Source: Haloferax sp. Atlit-12N
GTDB lineage: Archaea; Halobacteriota; Halobacteria; Halobacteriales; Haloferacaceae
Reading direction: 5' to 3'
Assembly (NCBI RefSeq): GCF_003383095.1
Contig: NZ_PSYW01000001.1
Location: 1,364,001-1,428,000, forward strand
DNA length: 64,000 nt
Positions 27,197 through 35,561 of the stretch are shown here, piece after piece. The position numbers and the translations under genes are program-made. Position 1 is the stretch's first letter; the number at the start of each line of letters is the position of its first letter. The notes beneath the pieces were generated by a model that saw nothing but the letters and a program-made list of their open reading frames with translations, did not search any database and was not told the DNA's origin.

Positions 27197-28087
27197 ATGA
27201 CGGCCGACGACGCGGAATCCGAAACGGCGGACGAGCGGTCGACCGGCGCGCAGTCGAACGGCGACGCGACCGACGGCGACGGCGTCGGCACGGTCCACCT
27301 CGTCGGCAGCGGCCCGGGCGACCCGGAACTGCTGACGATGAAGGCCGCCCGCCTCATCGACGAGTCCGACGTGGTGCTCCACGACAAGCTCCCCGGCCCG
27401 GAGATTCTCGGGATGATTCCGGCCGAGAAGCGCGAGGACGTGGGCAAGCGCGCCGGCGGTGAGTGGACCCCACAGGAGTACACGAACAACCGACTGGTCG
27501 AACTCGCCCGCGAGGGCAAGGACGTGGTCCGCCTGAAGGGTGGCGACCCGTTCGTCTTCGGCCGCGGCGGCGAGGAGATGGAACACCTCGCCGACAACGG
27601 GATTCCCTTCGAAGTCGTGCCGGGCATCACCTCGGCGGTCGCCGGGGCCGGCGCGGCGGGCATCCCCGTCACCCACCGCGACCACGTCTCGTCGGTGTCG
27701 TTCGTCACCGGCCACGAGGACCCGACGAAAGACGAGTCCGCGGTCGACTGGGACGCGCTCGCCGCGACCGGCGGGACGCTCGTCGTCCTCATGGGCGTCG
27801 GCAAACTCCCGCTGTACACCGCCGAACTCCGTGAGGCGGGGATGGACGGCGACACGCCCGTCGCCCTCATCGAGCGAGCGACGTGGCCCGACATGCGCGT
27901 CGCCACCGGCACGCTCGACACCATCGTCGACGTGCGCGACGAGGCCGACATCGAACCGCCCGCGATTACCGTCATCGGCGAGGTCGCGGCGACCCGCGAC
28001 CGCGTCAAGCAGTTCCTGCAGGGCGGCGGCGCGGACGCCATCGCTGAAGCCGACACGAGCGCGGGAGGTGCCGGAGGAGACGAATGA
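27197..28087 (+). CDS. cobA: uroporphyrinogen-III C-methyltransferase
   Basis: SUMT converts uroporphyrinogen III to precorrin-2 using two S-adenosylmethionines, the branch to sirohaem, cobamide and archaeal haem. 296 residues from the ATG at 27197, one base after the hemC stop codon. The catalytic core starts VHLVGSGPGDPELLTMKAA, with VRLKGGDPFVFGRGGEE and VPGITSAVAGAGAAGIPVTH typical of CobA. An N-terminal acidic extension of about 32 residues and a Gly-rich tail are haloarchaeal features. The start of hemD overlaps its end by four bases. Confidence 0.95.
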   Translation: MTADDAESETADERSTGAQSNGDATDGDGVGTVHLVGSGPGDPELLTMKAARLIDESDVVLHDKLPGPEILGMIPAEKREDVGKRAGGEWTPQEYTNNRLVELAREGKDVVRLKGGDPFVFGRGGEEMEHLADNGIPFEVVPGITSAVAGAGAAGIPVTHRDHVSSVSFVTGHEDPTKDESAVDWDALAATGGTLVVLMGVGKLPLYTAELREAGMDGDTPVALIERATWPDMRVATGTLDTIVDVRDEADIEPPAITVIGEVAATRDRVKQFLQGGGADAIAEADTSAGGAGGDE

Positions 28088-28827
28088 GCCAGCAGGTCCG
28101 CGCGGCCGTCTTCCGCCCCGACGACGACCGCATCGAGCGCGCCGTCGAACTCCTCGACTCGCTCGGCGCGACCCCGGTCCCCGACCCGATGCTCGCAATC
28201 GAGCCGACCGGCGCGACGCCCGAGACCGGCGAGTTCGTCGTCCTGACGAGCAAGACCGGCGTCGAACTCCTCGACGAGGCCGGCTGGAACCCCGGCGACG
28301 CGGTGCTGTGCTGTATCGGCCCCGCGACCGCCGACGCCGCCCGCGAAGTGGGTTGGACAGTCGACCGCGTCCCCGACGAGTACACCTCGGCCGGACTGGT
28401 CGAACACCTCGCGCCCGACGTGGACGGCGCGACGGTCGAAGTCGCCCGGAGCGACCACGGCAGCGCCGTCCTCACGGACGGCCTGCGCGACGCGGGCGCG
28501 GACGTTCACGAGACGGTACTCTACCGACTCGTCCGCCCCGAGGGTGCCGGAAAGTCGGTCGAACTGGCCGCCGCCGGCGACCTCGAAGCCGCCCTCTTTA
28601 CCTCGTCGCTCACGGTCGAACACTTCCTCGACGCCGCCGCGGAGCGCGGTGTCCGCGAGGAGGCCATCGCCGGCCTGAACGACGCCGTCGTCGGCGCAAT
28701 CGGACCGCCGACCCGCGACACCGCGGCGTCCCACGGCATCGACGTGACCGTCGTCCCCGACGAGGCGACGTTCGAAGCGCTCGCGGTCGCCGCGGTCGAG
28801 ACCGCCGCGCCGACGTACCACGAGTGA
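28084..28827 (+). CDS. hemD: uroporphyrinogen-III synthase
   Basis: Cyclises and inverts ring D of hydroxymethylbilane to uroporphyrinogen III. 247 residues, two-lobed fold with weak conservation as usual. FVVLTSKTGVELLDEAGW, CCIGPATADAAREVGW and the C-terminal GAIGPPTRDTAASHGI carry the family signature. Its GTGCCGGAGGAGACG upstream sequence provides a GGAGGAG Shine-Dalgarno. It overlaps the SUMT gene and ends one base before the MFS start. Confidence 0.93.
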   Translation: MSQQVRAAVFRPDDDRIERAVELLDSLGATPVPDPMLAIEPTGATPETGEFVVLTSKTGVELLDEAGWNPGDAVLCCIGPATADAAREVGWTVDRVPDEYTSAGLVEHLAPDVDGATVEVARSDHGSAVLTDGLRDAGADVHETVLYRLVRPEGAGKSVELAAAGDLEAALFTSSLTVEHFLDAAAERGVREEAIAGLNDAVVGAIGPPTRDTAASHGIDVTVVPDEATFEALAVAAVETAAPTYHE

Positions 28828-28828
28828 C

Positions 28829-30022
28829 GTGACGGGAGCCGAGGCGGAAGCCGAGACGAGAGACGGCTCGTGGCGCGACGTCGGCTCGGTCGCCGGCTGG
28901 CAGACCGCCGCGAGCCTCTGTTACTACGCCATCTTCGCGGCGACCGGCTTCGTCCGCGACGCGTTTTCGGTCTCGGAGTCGCTGGTCGGACTGTTCCTGA
29001 CCGCCGGGCTGCTCGGCTACACGGTGTTTCTCTTCCCCAGCGGCGCGGCCGTCGACGGCTACGGCGAAAAGCCCGTCATGGTCGTCGGCCTGCTGGCGCT
29101 GTCGGTCGCGCTCGTCGGCGTCACGTTCGCGCCGCCGTCGTACCTCCTGTTGTTGGTGACGGTGGCGCTCCTCGGGGCGGCCTACTCGACCGCGATGCCG
29201 GCGTCGAACCGCGGCATCGTCGCGGCCGCGCCCGCCGGGAGCAAGAACCTCGCCATGGGGCTGAAACAGGTCGGCGTCACCGTCGGCAGCGGAGCGTCGT
29301 CGCTCATCGTCACCGGCGTCGCCGTCGTCGCCGCGTGGCAGGTCGGCTTCTGGGTCATCGGCGTCTTCGCCGCCGGCTACGCGCTCGTCTTCGCGACGCG
29401 CTACCGCGGAAATCCGGGGACTGGCCGGCTCGAACGCCCCCGACTCGCCGGGCTCGGCGACAACCGCGCCTACGTCGCGCTCGTCGCCGCCGGGCTGTTC
29501 ATCGGCGCGTCCATCTTCTCGATGCTCGGCTACACCGTCCTCTACGTGCAGGACGTGGTCGGGACCGGCCCCGCCCTTGCCGGGGGCGTCCTCGCCGCGA
29601 CGCAGGTGACCGGAAGCGTCGGACGCATCGGCGCAGGGAGCCTCGCGGACCGCCTCGGCGGGGCCCGCGGCGCGGCCACCGTCGCACTCGTCCAACTGGC
29701 CGGCGCGGTCGCGCTCTTTTCGCTCCTCGTCGGAACCGGCGGCTCGTTCGCGCTCACCATCGCCGTCTTCGTCGCGCTCGGCCTCACCATCCACGGCTCG
29801 ACCGGCGTCTTCTACTCCTGTCTGAGCGGCGTCGTCGACGACGGTGACATCGGCGCGGCGACCGCCGGCGGCCAGACCGCGCTCAACGTCGGCGGCCTCG
29901 TCGCCCCGCCGCTTTTCGGCTTCGTCGTGGAGTCGACGGGCTACGGGGCCGGTTGGGCGCTCGTCGCCGGTTCGACGGTGCTGGCGACCGTCCTCCTGTT
30001 CGTTGTCAGACGGCGAATCTGA
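28829..30022 (+). CDS. MFS transporter
   Basis: 397 residues from a GTG at 28829 directly after the hemD stop. Twelve hydrophobic segments. The loop 2-3 region (DGYGEKPVMVVGLLALSV) and loop 8-9 (SLADRLGGARGAATVALVQL) have the MFS A-motif shape. Substrate unknown. The tight linkage to hemD suggests a tetrapyrrole-related cargo, but that is only context. An N-terminal acidic segment of about 30 residues precedes the first span. Confidence 0.88.
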   Translation: MTGAEAEAETRDGSWRDVGSVAGWQTAASLCYYAIFAATGFVRDAFSVSESLVGLFLTAGLLGYTVFLFPSGAAVDGYGEKPVMVVGLLALSVALVGVTFAPPSYLLLLVTVALLGAAYSTAMPASNRGIVAAAPAGSKNLAMGLKQVGVTVGSGASSLIVTGVAVVAAWQVGFWVIGVFAAGYALVFATRYRGNPGTGRLERPRLAGLGDNRAYVALVAAGLFIGASIFSMLGYTVLYVQDVVGTGPALAGGVLAATQVTGSVGRIGAGSLADRLGGARGAATVALVQLAGAVALFSLLVGTGGSFALTIAVFVALGLTIHGSTGVFYSCLSGVVDDGDIGAATAGGQTALNVGGLVAPPLFGFVVESTGYGAGWALVAGSTVLATVLLFVVRRRI

Positions 30023-30158
30023 GGGCCGGGAGACGAGCCTTTATCGCCGAAGCCGCGGCAAGAGCGCGTATGTTTGCCGTCGAACTGGAGTGGAAACGAA
30101 GGGGTTCCGTGCCCGAACTGCCAGCGTTTATGCCGGAGAGGGCGTGAGTACCACACCA

Positions 30159-31634
30159 ATGGACGGACCCGTCCCCGAACTCACAGAGCACGCGGCGGCC
30201 TGCGCGGCCCGCCTCCGCGACGCCGACCGGGTGCTCCTCGCCTCGCACATCGACGCCGACGGGTTGACGAGCGCCGGCATCGCCTCGACCGCGCTCGAAC
30301 GCGCCGGTATCCCCTTCGAGACGGTGTTCTGCCGCCAACTCGACGAGGCCGCCGTGGCCGACATCGCGGCGACCGACTACGACACCGTGCTGTTCACGGA
30401 CTTCGGAAGCGGCCAACTCGACATCATCGCCGAGTACGAGGCGGCGGGCGACTTCCACCCAGTCATCGCCGACCACCACCAGCCAGCCGAGGGCGTCGAG
30501 ACCGACCACCACCTCAACCCACTTCGGTTCGGTCTCAACGGCGCGAGCGAACTCTCTGGGGCGGGTGCGAGCTACGTCCTCGCGCGGGCGCTCGAACCCG
30601 AGAGCGCTGACGGGCACAGCCCGTCCGCTCGTGAGACGGGGTCTCACGCTGGCGACAACCGCGACCTCGCCGCGCTCGCCGTCGTCGGCGCTGTCGGCGA
30701 CATGCAGGACACGAACGGCGAACTCCGCGGGGCCAACGCGGGCATCGTCGACGAGGGCGTCGAAGCCGGCGTCGTCGAGGAGGGCACCGACCTCCGAATC
30801 TACGGCCGCCAGACCCGCGCGCTCCCGAAACTGCTCCAGTACGCGACCGACGTTCGAATCCCCGGCATCTCGAACAACGAGGCCGGAGCCATCGAGTTCC
30901 TGACCGAACTCGACGTTCCCTGCCGCGACGACGACGGCGAGTGGAAGCGGTGGGTCGACCTGACCGGCGACGAGCGCCAGACGCTCGCCAGCGCCCTGAT
31001 TCGCCGCGCCATCGCCAGCGGCGTGCCCGCCTCCCGCATCGACGACCTCGTGGGGACGACCTACGTGCTCTCTCGGGAGCAGGAGGGGACCGAACTCCGC
31101 GACGTGAGCGAGTTCTCGACGCTCCTGAACGCGACCGCGCGCTACGACCGCGCCGACGTGGGCCTCGCGGTCTGTCTCGGCGAGCGCGACGCGGCGCTCG
31201 ACCGGGCGCGCAGGCTCCTTCGGAACCACCGCAAGAACCTCTCGAACGGCCTCCAGTGGGTGAAGGAACACGGCGTCCGCGTCGAAGACAACCTCCAGTG
31301 GTTCGACGCGGGCGACGAAATACGCGAGACCATCGTCGGCATCGTCGCCGGAATGGCCGTCGGCACCAACGCGACCCGAAGCGGGATTCCCGTCCTCGCG
31401 TTCGCCGACACGGAAGAGGGCGAGGTGAAGGTCTCCTCGCGCGGGTCGTACGTGATGGTCCGAGACGGACTGGACCTCTCGGCAGTCATGCGTGAGGCGT
31501 CGCGGTCGGTCGGCGGCGACGGTGGCGGCCACGACGTGGCCGCGGGCGCGACGATTCCGAAGGGCGAAGTCGAGGCGTTCATCGCCGAGGCCGACCGCAT
31601 CGTCGGCGAGCAGTTGGCTGAGGACTCGGACTAA
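30159..31634 (+). CDS. RecJ-like DHH-family nuclease
   Basis: 491 residues from the ATG at 30159 (MDGPVPELTEHAAAC). A TTTATG box about 30 bases upstream fits a leaderless start; a GTG five codons earlier is possible. The DHH domain shows SHIDADGLTSAG, LFTDFGSGQLD and IADHHQPAEG; the DHHA1 domain ends with GGDGGGHDVAAGATIP. Archaeal RecJ/GAN proteins act with the replisome or in repair as 5' exonucleases. About 12 residues near 150 (DGHSPSARETGSHAGD) form a polar insert. Its stop overlaps the convergent ppk2 stop by four bases. Confidence 0.9.
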   Translation: MDGPVPELTEHAAACAARLRDADRVLLASHIDADGLTSAGIASTALERAGIPFETVFCRQLDEAAVADIAATDYDTVLFTDFGSGQLDIIAEYEAAGDFHPVIADHHQPAEGVETDHHLNPLRFGLNGASELSGAGASYVLARALEPESADGHSPSARETGSHAGDNRDLAALAVVGAVGDMQDTNGELRGANAGIVDEGVEAGVVEEGTDLRIYGRQTRALPKLLQYATDVRIPGISNNEAGAIEFLTELDVPCRDDDGEWKRWVDLTGDERQTLASALIRRAIASGVPASRIDDLVGTTYVLSREQEGTELRDVSEFSTLLNATARYDRADVGLAVCLGERDAALDRARRLLRNHRKNLSNGLQWVKEHGVRVEDNLQWFDAGDEIRETIVGIVAGMAVGTNATRSGIPVLAFADTEEGEVKVSSRGSYVMVRDGLDLSAVMREASRSVGGDGGGHDVAAGATIPKGEVEAFIAEADRIVGEQLAEDSD

Positions 31635-32461
31635 TCGTCGACCGGATTCTCACCGAACCTCGCCGGCACCCAGTTTTGGCTGTCTATCGGCGGCCGCTCG
31701 TACCCGGTGTCGTCCTGTCGGGACGGGAGTTCGATAGGGTCGGGCGTCAGGTCCTCGTAGTCGATTTGGTCCAGTAAGTGCGAGATACAGTTGAGTCGCG
31801 CGTGGCGCTTCACGTCGGCGTTGACGACGTGCCAAGGCGCGTCCTCGACGTCGGTGTGTTCGAACATCCGGTCTTTGGCCTCGGAGTAGTCTGCCCACCG
31901 AGAGCGCGCTTCGAGATCCATCGGGCTGAGTTTCCAGCGGCGCTTCGGGTCCTCGTTTCGCTTCTGGAACCGCCGTTCCTGCTCCTCGTCGCTGATGGAG
32001 AACCAGTATTTGACGAGGATGATGCCCGACCGCACGAGCATCCGCTCGAACTCGGGGCAGGTCCGCAGGAACTCCTCGTACTCCTCGTCGGTACAGAAGC
32101 CCATCACCCGCTCGACGCCCGCGCGGTTGTACCAACTCCGGTCGAAAAGCACCATCTCGCCCTCCGTCGGAAGCTGTTCGACGTATCGCTGGAAGTACCA
32201 CTGACCGCGCTCTCGCTCCGTGGGCTTGCCGAGTGCGACGACCCGCGCCACCCGCGGGTTGAGCCGGCGGGTGATGCGCTTGATGACGCCGCCTTTGCCC
32301 GCGGCGTCGCGGCCCTCGAAAACGACGCAGACCCGGAGGTCGTGTTCTTTTATCCAGTACTGGAGTTTCACCAGTTCCTCTTGGAGGCGGTTCAACTCGC
32401 GTTTGTAGTCTTTCTTCTTCAGGACGCCCTCGTCGTTGTAGCGAGGTTTGTCAGTGGGCAT
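31631..32461 (-). CDS. ppk2: polyphosphate kinase 2 family protein
   Basis: 276 residues. Walker A FEGRDAAGKGG near 48-58, the lid module with RRLNPRVARVVALGKPTERE, and Walker B DRSWYNRAGVERVMGF fit class I PPK2, which uses polyphosphate to phosphorylate nucleoside diphosphates. Conserved EQERRFQKRNEDPKRRWKLS is also seen. The start MPTDKPRYNDEG has an adjacent TTTGTTCACAGCG stretch upstream. It is convergent with the RecJ-like gene. Confidence 0.95.
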   Translation of the reverse strand: MPTDKPRYNDEGVLKKKDYKRELNRLQEELVKLQYWIKEHDLRVCVVFEGRDAAGKGGVIKRITRRLNPRVARVVALGKPTERERGQWYFQRYVEQLPTEGEMVLFDRSWYNRAGVERVMGFCTDEEYEEFLRTCPEFERMLVRSGIILVKYWFSISDEEQERRFQKRNEDPKRRWKLSPMDLEARSRWADYSEAKDRMFEHTDVEDAPWHVVNADVKRHARLNCISHLLDQIDYEDLTPDPIELPSRQDDTGYERPPIDSQNWVPARFGENPVDD

Positions 32462-32521
32462 AGGCGAACTGCGTGCGCTGTGAACAAATAGCAGGCGGGA
32501 AGACGGAGTCGGCGCGGCGGC

Positions 32522-33280
32522 TCAGAGCTCCGAACAGACCTGCTCGCCGCTCACGATTTCCGGGACGACTACCTCGTCGGCACCGGCGCGGCGCGCGAGC
32601 GCCTCGTCCATCTGGTCGCCCGCGCGGACGACGAGTTTGGCGTCGGGGGACAGCCGACTCGCCGCGATGGCGATTTGGATGTTCACCTTGGAGTCGTCAA
32701 TCGCGCCGACGACCGTCACGGCGCGTTCGACGCCCGCGTCGGTGAGTCTGTCCTCGCGGCGGGCGTCGCCTTCGACCGCGAGCAGGTCCGCGTCGAGCGC
32801 ACGCTGGTACTGCGTCTCCTTGCTCTCGACGACGACCACGTCGCGGCCCATCTCGCGGAGCCGCGCCGCCACCGTCTTCCCGAAAGTTCCGTAGCCGCAG
32901 ACGATTACGTGCGATTCGAGTTCCGCTATCTCTCGTTGGAGTTTCATCTGGTCGAGTTCCTCGCGTATCTGTCCGCCGAAGGCCGCGGAGACGAACGTCT
33001 CGCCGGCCCACAGTCCGGTTCCGATGAGGCCGGTGAGAATCACGATGGCGTACGCCTTGACGAGCGTCGCCGGCCCCTCGTGTGTCTGGTAGTGGAGTTC
33101 GATGCTGGTCGGGTCGAGCAGCCAGAACGCCGCGTCGACGAGGGACGCGCCGGCGAGGGCGCTGAACCCGCCGACGCCGGCGACGACGAACGCCGCGACT
33201 GCGACGAGTGGCCGGACCATCCGCCGGAGCAACGGTCTGTGCGCCAGCGCGTCGATGAGAATGCGGCGGTCGTACGTCAC
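32522..33280 (-). CDS. potassium-channel-like NAD-binding (TrkA-N) membrane protein
   Basis: 252 residues from the GTG at 33280 (MTYDRRILIDALAHRPL). Two membrane spans (about 22-45 and 76-95) flank a short polar loop, then a Rossmann RCK/TrkA-N domain with HVIVCGYGTFGKTVAARL. The topology is that of a two-span ligand-gated K+ channel, but the loop between spans (DPTSIELHYQTHEGP) has no TVGYG-type selectivity filter. It may be a sensor or a channel with another ion. Upstream is a long AT-rich regulatory stretch. Confidence 0.8.
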   Translation of the reverse strand: MTYDRRILIDALAHRPLLRRMVRPLVAVAAFVVAGVGGFSALAGASLVDAAFWLLDPTSIELHYQTHEGPATLVKAYAIVILTGLIGTGLWAGETFVSAAFGGQIREELDQMKLQREIAELESHVIVCGYGTFGKTVAARLREMGRDVVVVESKETQYQRALDADLLAVEGDARREDRLTDAGVERAVTVVGAIDDSKVNIQIAIAASRLSPDAKLVVRAGDQMDEALARRAGADEVVVPEIVSGEQVCSEL

Positions 33281-33685
33281 GGGGGCGCGGACACCTCGTG
33301 GGAGCGCGACCGGTCTGGCTCGTGCGGCCCGCAATCGCGGCGAACCGGGTGGCCTGACGATTCTCGGTTGCTAGTCTGTCCACATTCAGAGATATTTGAC
33401 TCGCGTTTGAATGTATATTCGAACATCTTGCCAATGTTCGACAACCTTCCGAGTATAAAATCGTTTGTCCTTAAACAACCCAATATTCTGGCTATGACTC
33501 CCTGATTCGGATTCGAGAACAATTCGATATAGCAGAATACGATTTATTGTAGCCAGAGATGGGGGAGGGAACGTCCGAGTGTAGACTGCGCTCGCGTTCG
33601 GTTCAGGGTCGAAATCCGCGAAATCCTCATATCGGATGGTTGTGTATGTCATGGCACCGGCACGCATGCCGGAGTGGGGTGAACG
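33281..33685. other. AT-rich intergenic region with promoters
   Basis: About 400 bases between the divergent channel-like gene and the small DUF7557-like gene. No convincing gene: a long minus-strand frame here has poor codon composition and overlaps the next gene. It contains an inverted repeat (listed separately) and several TATA-like ATATT/TATAAAAT stretches (for example GTATAAAAT near 33453). Confidence 0.4.
33419..33441. promoter_or_regulatory. inverted repeat TCGAACAT-N7-ATGTTCGA
   Basis: Perfect 8-base arms around a 7-base spacer, about 140 bases upstream of the channel-like gene and beside TATATTCGAA sequences. A repressor or activator operator is the simplest reading. No T-run follows. 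Confidence 0.45.
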
Positions 33686-33907
33686 ATGGCGACTGCCAAC
33701 TCGAACGAGGCCGAATACGACTACCCGGTCGGTTACGAACCGGAGGTACAAACAGAGACGGTCGAACTGGACCGTCGAACCGTCGAGCGACTCGACGCGC
33801 TGCGCGAGGACGACGAGTCGTACGACGAACTGATAACCGAGCTTGCGTCCATCTTCGCGGCGAGCGAACTCTCCGCCGCGCGGGTGGACAGCCCGCTCAT
33901 CGAGTGA
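33686..33907 (+). CDS. small antitoxin-like/DUF7557-type protein
   Basis: 73 residues. The C-terminal core ETVELDRRTVERLDALREDD followed by SYDELITELASIFA matches the halophile DUF7557/VapB-like pattern: a strand followed by two helices, as in ribbon-helix-helix proteins. No partner toxin gene lies next to it, so a toxin-antitoxin role is not supported here. Good coding composition. Family label from memory. Confidence 0.7.
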   Translation: MATANSNEAEYDYPVGYEPEVQTETVELDRRTVERLDALREDDESYDELITELASIFAASELSAARVDSPLIE

Positions 33908-34084
33908 CGCCCCGCGTCACTCAAATTTCTGTATCTGAGTCGCTCTCCTCGTAGAATCGTGATTCTGCCGAGCGTCTGCAATAAATCAGTGGTTGCTATA
34001 CAGAATCGGAGGTGGCGAGCGTGACCAACCGAGTCAACGTCCACGTCGGCAGGGAGTACCAGAAAAATCGGGTGCGTCTTTGGT

Positions 34085-34561
34085 TTAGTCCGCCTGTGTC
34101 GCCGGGTTCGCACCGTCTGTGAGCAGTTCGCCGTCGAACAGCGCGCGTTCGAGCGAGAACGAGCCCGGTCCGCTCAGGGCGACTGCGACCGCGACCAGCG
34201 CCAGCGAGAGGGTCAGTTCGACGCCGCCGCTGGAAGCCGGGTAGCCGTTCGGGAGGTGGACGAGGACCGTCGCAACGGTCATGTTGACGGCGACGAGAGC
34301 GCCGACAACGCGAACGAGCAGACCGATGAGCAAGAACAGTCCGCCGACGAGTTCGAGGAGGCCGACGCCCCACGCTGCGACTGTCGGCAGCGGGACGCCG
34401 AGACTCGCTAAGAAACCCGAAAAGCCGGGGATTCCCATCGATTTCGGCCCGACCGCGAGGACCTTACCGAAACCGGAGACGACCATCGGGATACCCAGCG
34501 CGAGTCGGATAAATATCGGGCTCCACCGGGTCGCCGACGTGGCAGCAGATTTCCGATCCAT
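34085..34561 (-). CDS. DoxX family membrane protein
   Basis: 158 residues with four spans. The DoxX pattern is seen in RLALGIPMVVSGFGKVLAVG at the start, GVGLLELVGGLFLLIGLLVR in the middle, and a VLVHLPNGYPASSGGVELTL segment. DoxX proteins are linked to respiratory or redox stress; the exact role is unknown. The start ATG at 34561 faces an AT-rich stretch (34590-34660) that also serves the divergent DUF5783 gene. Confidence 0.88.
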   Translation of the reverse strand: MDRKSAATSATRWSPIFIRLALGIPMVVSGFGKVLAVGPKSMGIPGFSGFLASLGVPLPTVAAWGVGLLELVGGLFLLIGLLVRVVGALVAVNMTVATVLVHLPNGYPASSGGVELTLSLALVAVAVALSGPGSFSLERALFDGELLTDGANPATQAD

Positions 34562-34743
34562 CGACTACCACACACCGAGGTCTGCACGGGGGATTGTTTT
34601 GTACGTTAGATTGTATGTTAATTCCATACATTATCATATTTATCTAACAGACAGAAAAGTCTCAGGTAACATCGACGTGACCGGCCTCAGAAGCGCGTCG
34701 ACCAATCGTCCGATTTTTTGCTCAGAGCGCGAAAGCTCCGAGT

Positions 34744-35061
34744 ATGACCGACTTCGACCCCGAGAAGTTCGAGGATAAGTACGCCAACTACTTCCCCGAA
34801 CTCCAGCGCGCGTACAAGAACGCCTTCGAGACGATGAACGACGAGTTCGACTCGTCGCTCATCCACGGGGTCGACCAGCAGATTCTCAACGAGTCCGAGC
34901 CGTTCTACGAGGACGGCGACTTCTCCGTACAGCTCCCCGAGAACCCCGCCGAACGACTGACTGCGGTCGAAATCGACGATGACGAGCTCGACGCCGTCCT
35001 CGACCGCTACGTCGACGAAATCGAAGGCGAGCTTCGGCGGGTCTTCGGCGTCGAGGCGTAA
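34744..35061 (+). CDS. DUF5783 family protein
   Basis: 105 residues, MTDFDPEKFEDKYANYFPEL start, all-helical and acidic, with the conserved YKNAFETMNDEFDSSLIHGV block. A haloarchaeal family of unknown function. It lies 44 bases before the NifU-like gene on the same strand. Confidence 0.82.
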   Translation: MTDFDPEKFEDKYANYFPELQRAYKNAFETMNDEFDSSLIHGVDQQILNESEPFYEDGDFSVQLPENPAERLTAVEIDDDELDAVLDRYVDEIEGELRRVFGVEA

Positions 35062-35105
35062 CCCCGAACCAAAGGCCTAAGCACGTTCACCTCGAAGCCG
35101 CGTGC

Positions 35106-35483
35106 ATGAGCACGGAGACGCAGGACGGCGAGGACGACCTCAAAGAGCGTGTCGTGAACTTCCTCCGTCGGAACTTCCCGCAGATCCAGATGCACGGCGG
35201 CAGCGCGGCCATCCGCGACCTCAACCGCGAGACCGGCGAGGTCACCGTTCTCCTCGGTGGCGCTTGCTCCGGGTGCGGTATCTCCCCGATGACCATCCAG
35301 GCCATCAAGACCCGCATGGTCAAGGAGATTCCCGAGATCAACGAAGTCCACGCCGACACCGGCATGGGCGGCGACGACGGGATGGGCGGCGACAGCCGCG
35401 GCGGCAGTCCGTCGTTCCCCGGCGACACCAGCGACGACACGACCGACATCGAAGACGACCAGGGCCCGCAGGCCCCGTTCTAA
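35106..35483 (+). CDS. NifU C-terminal domain Fe-S scaffold-like protein
   Basis: 125 residues. The NifU_C domain (about 12-80) has the CSGCGISPMT motif with the two conserved cysteines used to build and pass on an Fe-S cluster. A Gly/Ser/Asp-rich tail of about 40 residues (MGGDDGMGGDSRGGSPSF) follows. Expected to supply clusters, for example to Fe-S helicases; that link is inference. It follows the DUF5783 gene on the same strand. Confidence 0.92.
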   Translation: MSTETQDGEDDLKERVVNFLRRNFPQIQMHGGSAAIRDLNRETGEVTVLLGGACSGCGISPMTIQAIKTRMVKEIPEINEVHADTGMGGDDGMGGDSRGGSPSFPGDTSDDTTDIEDDQGPQAPF

Positions 35484-35561
35484 GTCGGCGTTTCGGACGG
35501 TTTCGTCCCGTCGTCGACCGAGAACAGGAGTTTTATCGGCGACTACTCCCCACCCTCGGGT

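Noticed and set aside
30070-30147. 25-codon frame ahead of the RecJ-like gene
   Set aside because: It overlaps the likely promoter of that gene and has no hydrophobic or conserved pattern.
33386-33751. 121-codon minus-strand frame in the 33.3-33.7 kb spacer
   Set aside because: Poor codon composition, overlaps the start of the plus-strand DUF7557-like gene, and AT-rich promoter sequence lies inside it.
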